From JBBECJ01 sp963763325 (GTDB lineage Bacteria > Chloroflexota > Chloroflexia > Thermomicrobiales > CFX8), in contig CAVXOL010000021.1 of assembly GCA_963763325.1 (NCBI GenBank), positions 70,797 through 134,796 on the forward strand: DNA of 64,000 nt, read 5' to 3'. Under the pieces are notes generated by a model that was not told the DNA's origin, ran no database searches, and saw only the letters and a program-made list of their open reading frames with translations. Numbering within the stretch: position 1 is the first letter of the stretch; each line of letters begins with the position of its first letter. Below are positions 54,578-61,665 of the stretch, piece after piece. A program made the translations under genes and the position numbers.

Positions 54578-55370
54578 TTGAGCGGAACGACACGGATGCG
54601 GCTGACCGTCCTCGGTGGAGCGTCGGCCGGGCCGGGGCCGCGCCAAGGCTGTTCCGGATATCTGGTCGAAGCTGGGGGGACACGGCTCGTGCTCGATCTC
54701 GGGCCGGGGACGCTGCCGGAACTGCGGCAGCATACCGAGATGGCCGCCCTCGACGCCGTCGTCATCTCGCACATGCATGTCGATCACATGCTGGACCTGC
54801 TCGCGCTCTGGTGGGGGTGGATCCACAATCCGGTGCCGCTGCCCCGCTTGCTGCCGCTCTGGCTCCCGCCTGGCGGGGTCGATGCTCTGCTCGCGACGGC
54901 GCGGACACTGGCCGGGGCCGGATGATGTCGCGCAGCTTTCGACGACGGTGTTCGATCTCCACGAGTACGACCCGGCCGAACCGCTGACAATCGGTGATGC
55001 GATCGTTCGGTTCACCCCAACGCGCCACTACATCCCGTGCTGGGCGATCCGGGTTACGGGCAACGACAGTTGCAGCCTCGTCTACACTGCTGACAACGGC
55101 GATGCCACCAGCCTGGTGCCGTTCGTGACCGGTGCGGACGTGCTGGTCGCGGAAGCGTCGCTGCCGAAGCCGCCCGCCGATCCGGATACTTTTCGCGGCG
55201 TCTCGACCGCCGTCGAAGTTGCGACGCTCGCGCGCGACGCCGGAGTCGGAACGCTCGTCCTGACCCACATCTGGCCGGAACACGATGCCGAGGTCTCCCG
55301 CTCTCAAGCCGAGGCCGTCTTTTCAGGATCGGTCGAGATCGCCCGTCCTGGACTGACGATCGACTGGTGA
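54578..55370 (+). CDS. MBL-fold metallo-hydrolase (RNase Z-like), one frameshift
   Basis: About 263 residues. TTG 54578 (AGGACAAG upstream) or ATG 54596 may be the start. GGASAGPGPRQGCSGYLVEA, LVLDLGPGTLPELRQ and the metal motif VISHMHVDHMLDLLALWWGW place it with RNase Z/ElaC-like phosphodiesterase relatives. One extra G near 54920 changes frame; the rest is DDVAQLSTTVFDLHEYDPAE, RFTPTRHYIPCWAIRVTGND, LVYTADNGDATSLVPFVTGA, LTHIWPEHDAEVSRSQAEAV. Histidines and Asp of the dinuclear site are retained (H, H, D/N, H). The 3' end overlaps the converging XRE gene by 48 bases. Confidence 0.82.
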
Positions 55371-56183
55371 CGACGACCAGTTCGCGCACCACTGCATCGT
55401 GACGAGGTCGCCGGGGACGTAGTAGACCATCCGGAAGCGTGCATCGCGGACGAACGGCTCGGAGGCGAGCCGGAACTGGAGCGTGCCGGTGCCGGGGATG
55501 TTCAGGCGCACGGGAACCAGTGCGCGGGCGGCACTGACCGGAGGAGGCGTCTGCTCGACGAACGCCCAGTAGTGCTGGAAGCGTGGCAGCGCGAGCAACT
55601 CACCCATGATCCCGGCATACCACGGTTCGTGGCCGAACTGCCGCATCTCGTACTGGAAGGCGCGGATGATGGCCGGCAAGAGCACGTCCGGCTCGGCCAC
55701 GCGTGGACAGATCGGCGACGACGGGTCGAACCAGGCGACCAGGAACGACTCACCAGCGATCCGCCCGAAGGATGGATCGTCCGGCACGATCCCGAACAGG
55801 CGTGGGGCAATCCGGTTCCAGGCGATCAGCCGGTGGGTGCAATCCAGCACGAAGGCGGGGAATGGCACATCGTGCAATTCGTGGTGGCAGATGTCGCGCG
55901 CCCAGGCGATGTCGGCGTCGTCCGGTGGCGGGGTTGAGACGGCGTAGCCGAACAGTTCCAGCACCTCGCGCCGTTCGCTGTAGCGAGTGTCGAGCGCGTT
56001 GAGGATGCGCTCCAGCGTCCCGCGCTCGGGTTGGGCCACCCGGCCGGATTCGAGGCGTTGCAAGTAGCCGGTCCCCAGGTCCGCCTCAGCCTCGACCCAC
56101 AGTTGCGTTCTGCCGGCCGCGCGCCGGATCGCGCGCAGTCGGGAGCCGCCTGATGCGCCGGGGTCGCTCGCTGTTCGTGCCAC
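55323..56183 (-). CDS. XRE family regulator with MmyB-like domain
   Basis: About 286 residues from GTG 56183 with GAGG upstream. HTH segment RLRAIRRAAGRTQLWVEAEA, LGTGYLQRLESGRVAQPERG, TLERILNALDTRYSERREVL; MmyB/PAS-type part FPAFVLDCTHRLIAWNRIAP, RLFGIVPDDPSFGRIAGESF, LVAWFDPSSPICPRVAEPDV, ending TLQFRLASEPFVRDARFRMV-YYVPGD. This is the second MmyB-type regulator in the window (the first at 43043). It is divergent from azlC at 56303 and could control the azlCD pair. The C-terminal 16 codons overlap the MBL gene on the other strand. Confidence 0.83.
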   Translation of the reverse strand: MARTASDPGASGGSRLRAIRRAAGRTQLWVEAEADLGTGYLQRLESGRVAQPERGTLERILNALDTRYSERREVLELFGYAVSTPPPDDADIAWARDICHHELHDVPFPAFVLDCTHRLIAWNRIAPRLFGIVPDDPSFGRIAGESFLVAWFDPSSPICPRVAEPDVLLPAIIRAFQYEMRQFGHEPWYAGIMGELLALPRFQHYWAFVEQTPPPVSAARALVPVRLNIPGTGTLQFRLASEPFVRDARFRMVYYVPGDLVTMQWCANWSSSPVDRQSRTGDLDRS

Positions 56184-56302
56184 CAATGACTGCCTCGCCA
56201 GAATTCGACTCCGATGACGATGACTCGCCCCGCGATGCTGCCTAGCATAGTCGAAAGCGATTGCCCCTTCGGACGAGAGATGACGTTGGTTCAGGTCAGG
56301 AC

Positions 56303-57046
56303 ATGCATCACCCGACATCGCAAACACCAGCAATCGAACAGACTGCGGGTCCGCCCGAGCGGCAACGATCGGCGAACCGGGCGCTCTTCGTGCGCGGGTT
56401 CGCCGCGATGCTGCCGCTGTGGACCGGGGCAATACCGGTCGGACTGGCCTACGGCCTGGCGGCGCATGGCGCCGGTCTGGGCGCCATCGAGGCACAGGTG
56501 ATGAGTCTGCTGGTCTTTTCAGCCGCCGCCCAGATCAGCGCCGTCTCACTCCTCGACGACGGCGCGTCGTGGGTGATCGTACTGGTGACGACGCTGCTGC
56601 TGAACGTCCAACTGCTGCTGATCGGGCTTGCGGCAGGTAGAGAAACACGACCGGGCTGGCTCGGACGATTGCCGGGTGCCTTCTTCCTGACGGAAGGCGC
56701 CTACGGCGTGGCAGCCGGCAGCGGCCGGTTGACGCTGCCGGGGTTGATCGGCGCCGGAGCCAGTATGTACCTGGGCTGGAACATCGGGACGGCGCTCGGG
56801 ATCACGGTTGGTGACGCGATCCCCGATCCGCGCGGGATTGGCGTCGACCTGGTTGCCCCACTGGCGTTTCTGGCTGTCCTCGTGCCGCTTGTGCGAACGC
56901 GACCGGCGATCGTGACGGTTGTGGTGGCGGCTGCGACCGTCGTGGCGCTGGTGCAGGTCGTTCCATCCGGAGTGGCCGTCCTCGGGGCGGGGCTGGCAGG
57001 AAGCGTGGCGGGAGCAGCTGCTGCCGAACGTTGGAGACCGCGATGA
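56303..57046 (+). CDS. azlC: AzlC family amino-acid exporter, large subunit
   Basis: A 247-residue membrane protein with several hydrophobic helices. FAAMLPLWTGAIPVGLAYGL, QVMSLLVFSAAAQISAVSLL and VTTLLLNVQLLLIGLAAGRE contain the AzlC family motifs (the P-x-x-x-G start, FSAAAQ). LGRLPGAFFLTEGAYGVAAG and the C-terminal helix trio VDLVAPLAFLAVLVPLV, AIVTVVVAAATVVAL, GVAVLGAGLAGSVAGAAAA follow. AzlC with AzlD exports branched-chain amino acids. ATG 56303 is chosen as it follows TCAGGTCAGG. It overlaps azlD by 4 bases. Confidence 0.87.
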   Translation: MHHPTSQTPAIEQTAGPPERQRSANRALFVRGFAAMLPLWTGAIPVGLAYGLAAHGAGLGAIEAQVMSLLVFSAAAQISAVSLLDDGASWVIVLVTTLLLNVQLLLIGLAAGRETRPGWLGRLPGAFFLTEGAYGVAAGSGRLTLPGLIGAGASMYLGWNIGTALGITVGDAIPDPRGIGVDLVAPLAFLAVLVPLVRTRPAIVTVVVAAATVVALVQVVPSGVAVLGAGLAGSVAGAAAAERWRPR

Positions 57047-57338
57047 ACACGCTGGCAGTCGTGCTGCTGATGGCGGTCAGCATCCAGACGATCCGGCTGA
57101 GCGGGTTCATCGCCGCGACGGCGACGATCCCGCCCGTCTGGGAACGGACGCTCGGTTATGTCCCGATCGCGACCCTGTCGGCGCTGGTAATGGCGAGCCT
57201 GACGGCACGGAACGACCAGATGTCGACGGCATCATCGCGACCGCCTGCGCAGCCGGAATCTCGTATCTGACGCGGAAGACCTGGGCCTGCATCGTTGGCG
57301 GGATGCTCGTCTACTGGCTGCTGCGACTGGTAGCGTGA
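57043..57338 (+). CDS. azlD: AzlD family amino-acid exporter, small subunit, one frameshift
   Basis: About 98 residues. ATG 57043 overlaps the azlC stop (ATGA), so translation is coupled. NTLAVVLLMAVSIQTIRLSG, ERTLGYVPIATLSALVMASL, then, after one missing base near 57215, DVDGIIATACAAGISYLTRK and TWACIVGGMLVYWLLRLVA give four short helices as in AzlD. The protein partners AzlC at the inner membrane. Confidence 0.83.
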
Positions 57339-57357
57339 CGATGAGAGGACGATCTTG

Positions 57358-57858
57358 ATGAGTGACGATCCCGACACGAACGTCAGGCTGCGCCACGACC
57401 TGCGGCCGGGAGACATCGGCTGGGTCGTCGAGCGGCATGGGCTCCTCTATGCGGAGGAGTTCGGCTGGGATATCCAGTTCGAAGCCGTCGTCGCCGAGAT
57501 CATCGGCGGCTTCGTCCCGCGCTTCGACCCGACCCGCGAGCGTTGCTGGATCGCCGAACGCAACGGCGAGCGCGTCGGCTGCGTGTTTCTCGTCTCCGGC
57601 GGAGGGACGGTTGCCAAGCTGCGGCTGCTGCTGGTCGAGCCGGACGCGCGCGGGCTGGGGCTGGGCAGATGGCTGGTCGATGCGTGCGTCGCGTTTGCCC
57701 GCGCCACCGGCTACATGCAGATCACGCTCTGGACGATGCACGTCCTGACCGCCGCGCGCCACATCTACGAGCAGGCCGGGTTCCGGCTGGTCGACAGCGA
57801 ACCGGGCCGCCACTTCGGCCACGACCTCATCAGCGAGACGTGGGTACTGGAGCTGTAG
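57358..57858 (+). CDS. GNAT family N-acetyltransferase
   Basis: A 166-residue acetyltransferase; ATG 57358 with AGAGGACG upstream. LRPGDIGWVVERHGLLYAEE, FGWDIQFEAVVAEIIGGFVP are the N-terminal segments of the MarR-GNAT-type branch; motif A is LRLLLVEPDARGLGLGRWLV-DACVAFARATGY, with the R-G-L-G-L-G acetyl-CoA loop, and motif B is LWTMHVLTAARHIYEQAGFR. The EEFGW pattern is typical of acetyltransferases normally fused to MarR domains, here encoded alone. 20 bases downstream of azlD. Confidence 0.87.
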   Translation: MSDDPDTNVRLRHDLRPGDIGWVVERHGLLYAEEFGWDIQFEAVVAEIIGGFVPRFDPTRERCWIAERNGERVGCVFLVSGGGTVAKLRLLLVEPDARGLGLGRWLVDACVAFARATGYMQITLWTMHVLTAARHIYEQAGFRLVDSEPGRHFGHDLISETWVLEL

Positions 57859-57864
57859 GTGGAG

Positions 57865-58089
57865 TCAGTCAGCGGCCGTCGCCACCTGCTGCGGTGTGGC
57901 GAGCGCGTCCAGCAACCGCTGGGTCGCGAGCGCGATCTCATCGACCGCCGTCTCGAACGCCTCGGCATTGCGGCGCGACGGTTGACGGTATCCGCTGACC
58001 TTGCGGACGAACTGAAGCGCGGCGGCGCGGACTTCCTCCTCCGTCGCCGGTGTCTCCTCATTGCGAAGCTTGATGATGCTGCGGCACAT
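57865..58089 (-). CDS. DUF2277 small protein
   Basis: A 74-residue soluble protein starting MCRSIIKLRNEETPATEEEV at ATG 58089, with AGGAGGACCC upstream. The MCRSIxxLrn start and ALQFVRKVSGYRQPSRRNAE plus the C-terminal helix AFETAVDEIALATQRLLDAL define DUF2277. Its function is unknown. It converges on the GNAT gene and its 5' side carries the left half of repeat D. Confidence 0.9.
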   Translation of the reverse strand: MCRSIIKLRNEETPATEEEVRAAALQFVRKVSGYRQPSRRNAEAFETAVDEIALATQRLLDALATPQQVATAAD

Positions 58090-58096
58090 GGGTCCT

Positions 58097-58282
58097 CCTG
58101 AGTGCTGCGTGCTGAGAATTGCGTGCTGAGTAAGGATACTCCCCGCGTAGGGGCGATGGCCGCACGTCACGACGTTGCCATTCCCTGCCTACTTCCCTAT
58201 CATCGCGCAGGGAACACTGGGGAGGAAACGCGATTCGCACATTGAAGAGGACTCAGCACTCAGCACTCAGCACTCAGCACTT
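58097..58282. repeat. Family D inverted tandem repeats (GTGCTGA words)
   Basis: 58097-58130 holds degenerate AGTGCTG/CGTGCTGAG units; 58251-58282 holds four perfect tandem ACTCAGC units in inverted orientation, directly before the ThDP-enzyme ribosome site (GGAAGGGGA). Confidence 0.75.
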
Positions 58283-58296
58283 CGGAAGGGGAACCG

Positions 58297-59919
58297 ATGA
58301 CACAGATGACCGGTGGGCAGGCGATCGTCAGGTCGCTCAAGGCTTATGGGGTCGACACGATCTTCGCGCTGCCGGGCGTCCAGCTCGACAACATCTTCGA
58401 CGCGCTCTACGACGAGCAGGACGCTGTCCGCGTCTACCACACCCGCCACGAGCAGTCGACGGCCTACATGGCGTTCGGCTACGCGCAGGCGACCGGCAAG
58501 GTCGGCGTCTGTCTGGTCGTGCCGGGGCCGGGCCTGCTGAACGCTTCCGGCGCGCTCTCGACCGCCTGGGCCTGTAACTCGCCGGTGCTGTGCCTGACGG
58601 GGCAGATCTTCGACCATCAGATCGGCAAGAACATGGGCGCGCTGCATGAGATTCCCGACCAGATTGGGATGATCGCGCATATCGCCAAGTGGACGGCCAG
58701 CGTCAACACCCCGCAGGACGCCCCGGCTGCCGTTCGGGAAGCGTTCCAGCAACTGACGAGCGGCCGGCCACGACCGGTCGTGATCGAGATGCCGCCGGGT
58801 GTGATGGGCGAGCAGGGCGATGTGACGTTACTCGACGCAGCGAAGAATGGCGCGACACCGGAGATCGACGAGGACGCGCTGGAGCGGGCCGCGAAGATCC
58901 TCGGTGCGGCGAAGTATCCGGTCATCTTCGCCGGTGGTGGGACGACCGAGGCAGGTGAGGCGATCCGGCAACTGGCCGAGACGCTCCAGGCGCCAGTCAT
59001 CATGACGCCAGCTGCCAAGGGCGTCCTCTCCGACCGCCACCCGCTGGCGCTCTCGCTGCTCGGCGGTCACAAGGTTTGGGCGAAGGCCGACGCCGTCCTG
59101 GCCGTCGGCACGCGCTTCGAGCGCCCGCTGACCGACTGGGGCATCGACGGGTTGCAGGTCGTCCGGATGGACGTCGACGCAGAGGAGTTCGATCGGATCA
59201 CGCCACCGGACGTTGGGATCGTCGCCGATGCGGCCAACGGCTTGACAGCGCTGGCAAACAAGGTCGAGCGCCACAACGGGAAGCGTGAATCGCGGAACGA
59301 CGAGATCGCTGTCGTCAAGGAGCAGGTCAGCGAGGAGCTGTTCGAGAAGGGCCAGCCGCAGGCGTCGATCGCCGAGGTGATCCGCCAGGAGTTGCCGGAC
59401 GATGGCCGCTTCGTTGGTGATGTTACGCAGGTGGCGGCCTTCTCCGACATCGGCTTCCCGGTCTACGAGCCACGCACCTTCATCACCTCCGGTTTCCAGG
59501 GGACGCTCGGCTACGGCTACGCGACCTCGCTCGGCGTCAAGGTCGGTTGCCCGGACGTGCCGGTCGTCTCGGTCAACGGCGATGGCGGCTTCCTCTACAC
59601 GATGCCGGAGCTGGCGACGGCCAAGCAGCACGGTATCAACGTCGTCGCGGTCGTCTTCAACGACGGCGCCTACGGGAACGTCAAGGCGATCCAGCGCACG
59701 CGCTACGGCGGCCGCGAGATCGCCAGCACGCTCGAGAACCCGGACTTCGTGACGCTGGCGAAGGCGTTCAACATCGCCGGCCGCCGCGCCGAGACGCCGG
59801 AACAGCTCCGCGAGGCGTTGCGCGAAGGGTTCAGTCTCAACGAGCCGATGCTGATCGACTACCCGACCGCGCCGATGCCGATGGTCCGCCAGCTCTCGCG
59901 CGGCAAAGTGCGCGGATAG
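58297..59919 (+). CDS. Thiamine-diphosphate enzyme, acetolactate synthase large subunit-like
   Basis: A 540-residue enzyme with the three ThDP-family domains. N-terminal PYR domain: VDTIFALPGVQLDNIFDALY and VYHTRHEQSTAYMAFGYAQA with the catalytic Glu52. Central domain: AAKYPVIFAGGGTTEAGEAI. C-terminal PP domain: ITSGFQGTLGYGYATSLGVK and the Mg-ThDP motif NGDGGFLYTMPELATAKQHG ... VVFNDGAYGNVK (GDG at 428-430, closing Asn). ATG 58297. No regulatory subunit or ilvC gene is adjacent, and it is somewhat short for IlvB, so it could be another ThDP decarboxylase/carboligase (glyoxylate carboligase or similar). Confidence 0.85.
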   Translation: MTQMTGGQAIVRSLKAYGVDTIFALPGVQLDNIFDALYDEQDAVRVYHTRHEQSTAYMAFGYAQATGKVGVCLVVPGPGLLNASGALSTAWACNSPVLCLTGQIFDHQIGKNMGALHEIPDQIGMIAHIAKWTASVNTPQDAPAAVREAFQQLTSGRPRPVVIEMPPGVMGEQGDVTLLDAAKNGATPEIDEDALERAAKILGAAKYPVIFAGGGTTEAGEAIRQLAETLQAPVIMTPAAKGVLSDRHPLALSLLGGHKVWAKADAVLAVGTRFERPLTDWGIDGLQVVRMDVDAEEFDRITPPDVGIVADAANGLTALANKVERHNGKRESRNDEIAVVKEQVSEELFEKGQPQASIAEVIRQELPDDGRFVGDVTQVAAFSDIGFPVYEPRTFITSGFQGTLGYGYATSLGVKVGCPDVPVVSVNGDGGFLYTMPELATAKQHGINVVAVVFNDGAYGNVKAIQRTRYGGREIASTLENPDFVTLAKAFNIAGRRAETPEQLREALREGFSLNEPMLIDYPTAPMPMVRQLSRGKVRG

Positions 59920-59943
59920 CAGGCATCAATTCGCGAACAGGAG

Positions 59944-59971
59944 ACGCGCCGGGTGAATGCACCCGGCGCGT
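59944..59971 (+). terminator. Rho-independent-like terminator
   Basis: Perfect 11-bp stem ACGCGCCGGGT / ACCCGGCGCGT with loop GAATGC, followed by TCTCAATCT, 25 bases after the ThDP-enzyme stop. Confidence 0.65.
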
Positions 59972-60148
59972 TCTCAATCTCGACGAGCTTCGGCGCGAAA
60001 TCCCGGCGGGGCACGTTCGGAACTCGTTGCAATGCACAGCGCCCGTTCCGAACATTGCCTGATGCCGTGAATGCCTGCACCTGCTATTGTGGTCGTTGTG
60101 ACATCCAGAATCAGACACGAGCCGCCACGGCAATAGGAGGGATCATCG

Positions 60149-60539
60149 ATGGTACAGCATGTACAACAGGACTCGACGACGGCTGCGACGATTCGAGGCA
60201 GTCGAACGCTTCAACGACGCGTTCAACCAGCATGATGTCGACGGCGTGATGGACGCGATGACCGACGACTGCGTGTTCGAGAACACGTCTCCGTTTCCTG
60301 ATGGTACCCGCTATGAGGGACAGGCAGCGGTTCGGACGTTCTGGGAGGAGTTCTTCGCAGGTTCGCCCCAGGCACACTTCACGACGGAGGACATCTTCGC
60401 TGCCGGAGACCGCTGCACGGTCACGTGGGTCTACCGATGGGGCGGCGACAGCGCGGACGCCGGCCACATCCGTGGCGTCGATGTCTTCCGGGTGCAGGAC
60501 GGCAAGGTTGCGGAGAAGCTGGCGTACGTCAAGGGATGA
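60149..60539 (+). CDS. SnoaL-like polyketide-cyclase-fold protein, N-terminal frameshift
   Basis: About 129 residues. ATG 60149 (MVQHVQQDSTTAATIR) has an excellent AGGAGGG site but runs out of frame after one extra base near 60196; the rest reads AVERFNDAFNQHDVDGVMDA, TDDCVFENTSPFPDGTRYEG, VRTFWEEFFAGSPQAHFTTE, FRVQDGKVAEKLAYVKG in the next frame. This is a SnoaL/NTF2-type fold with the ligand-pocket Asp/His positions of small epoxide-hydrolase or isomerase relatives. It converges with a second SnoaL-type gene, with repeat C3 between. Confidence 0.8.
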
Positions 60540-60545
60540 GGCGTC

Positions 60546-60610
60546 GGGAATCGGGAATCAGGGCTGTTGGACAGAGAACGTCCCGCCAACAGCCCTGATT
60601 CCCGATTCCC
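60546..60610. repeat. Inverted repeat, family C copy 3
   Basis: Perfect 25-bp arms (60546-60570 / 60586-60610): GGGAATCGGGAATCAGGGCT-GTTGG, loop 15 bases. It sits exactly between two converging genes and could act as a bidirectional terminator. Confidence 0.85.
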
Positions 60611-60611
60611 A

Positions 60612-61019
60612 TTACAACACTCCGAGTTGCCGCCGGAACCCGAGCTCGTCCCAGCCATCGAAGCCGGCGGCGATCATGCCGTCGCGAATGTGATCGAGGC
60701 TCATGCCGCCAACCTTGATCGTCGCGCCGCTGGCTGGCGCTCCCTCGAAGTCGGCGCCGCTGTGGGTGCCGGTCAGTGTCCAGCGCGTGACGACGACATC
60801 GCCCTCGGCAACGATTTCCTCGACTGCGAAGTGCAGGTCCGGGAAAGCCGTCTGCCACTGCCGCCATTGGTTGCGGAACGCCTCGCGGCCGGCCCCGAAG
60901 GTCGGGTCGTTACCGGCTGCGTCAGCCGCGATGTAGCGATCGATCGCCGATTCGTCACGCCGATTCCAGACTTCCTCGAAAAATCGTCGTGCCAGTTCCC
61001 GGTTTTCGTCTGCCGACAC
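60612..61019 (-). CDS. SnoaL-like ester cyclase
   Basis: About 135 residues from GTG 61019 behind GAGGAGCGA. RELARRFFEEVWNRRDESAI, NQWRQWQTAFPDLHFAVEEI and GDVVVTRWTLTGTHSGADFE with VGGMSLDHIRDGMIAAGFDG identify the ester-cyclase branch of the SnoaL family. The fold is a small alpha+beta barrel that binds hydrophobic or polyketide-like ligands; the true substrate is unknown. It is divergent from the RidA-like gene at 61123. Confidence 0.85.
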   Translation of the reverse strand: MSADENRELARRFFEEVWNRRDESAIDRYIAADAAGNDPTFGAGREAFRNQWRQWQTAFPDLHFAVEEIVAEGDVVVTRWTLTGTHSGADFEGAPASGATIKVGGMSLDHIRDGMIAAGFDGWDELGFRRQLGVL

Positions 61020-61122
61020 ACTCGCTCCTCTCTTCCTTGCCCGTCGAAGCAGCATAGCCGATGCTGTCATGAACCGGTGGTAGAGTGATACGAGATTCGT
61101 TTGAACACAAGGGGAGGGTCAC

Positions 61123-61572
61123 ATGACACGTGAAGAGCGCCTGGCCGAGCTTGGCTTCGAACTGCCGACGATCGAGGTCGGCAACCGGCCACTGATCCCG
61201 TGGGTCCAGGTCGGCAACCTGCTCTATACCTCCGGTCGAACACCGGATGCGTCCCACAAGACGGGTCAGGTCGGCTCGGACGTGACGGTCGAGGAGGCGT
61301 ATCAGGCAGCGCGATCGATCGCCGCCGGCCAGCTGGCTGTCGCGAAGACTGCCCTCGGCGACCTGAGCCGGATCAAGCGCGTCGTCAAGGCGCTCGGGAT
61401 GGTCAACAGCGCGCCGGGTTTCGGCGACCAGCCGGCCGTCATCAACGGCTTCTCCGACCTGTTGGTCGAGGTGCTCGGCGAGGAGGGCCGCCACGCCCGT
61501 TCGGCGGTCGGAATGGCCGGCCTGCCCGGCAATGTCTCGGTCGAGATCGAAGTGATCTTCGAGGTCGCCTAG
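61123..61572 (+). CDS. RidA family protein (YjgF-like)
   Basis: A 149-residue member of the larger RidA branch. ATG 61123 follows GGGAGGG. LAELGFELPTIEVGNRPLIP, WVQVGNLLYTSGRTPD, AARSIAAGQLAVAKTALGDL, IKRVVKALGMVNSAPGFGDQ, and ARSAVGMAGLPGNVSVEIEV-IFEVA are diagnostic; the Arg of the catalytic RidA1 type is replaced (ARSAVGMAGLP), suggesting a Rid subgroup without classic deaminase activity. A GC-rich hairpin follows at 61609. Confidence 0.87.
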   Translation: MTREERLAELGFELPTIEVGNRPLIPWVQVGNLLYTSGRTPDASHKTGQVGSDVTVEEAYQAARSIAAGQLAVAKTALGDLSRIKRVVKALGMVNSAPGFGDQPAVINGFSDLLVEVLGEEGRHARSAVGMAGLPGNVSVEIEVIFEVA

Positions 61573-61608
61573 CGTCAATGCCTCTGGACTGAACGACGAC
61601 CAAACGGC

Positions 61609-61637
61609 AGCGCCCCCGCCGCGATGGCGGGGGCGCT
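61609..61637. terminator. Bidirectional GC-rich hairpin
   Basis: Perfect 12-bp stem AGCGCCCCCGCC / GGCGGGGGCGCT with loop GCGAT between converging genes. No T-tract. Confidence 0.6.
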
Positions 61638-61665
61638 AGCTCATCGATTCGTCAGCCTGCCCAGA

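Noticed and set aside
58251..58282. Perfect tandem repeats resembling the start of a CRISPR array
   Set aside because: The 8-bp units have no spacers and pair with an inverted copy upstream; no cas genes are present.
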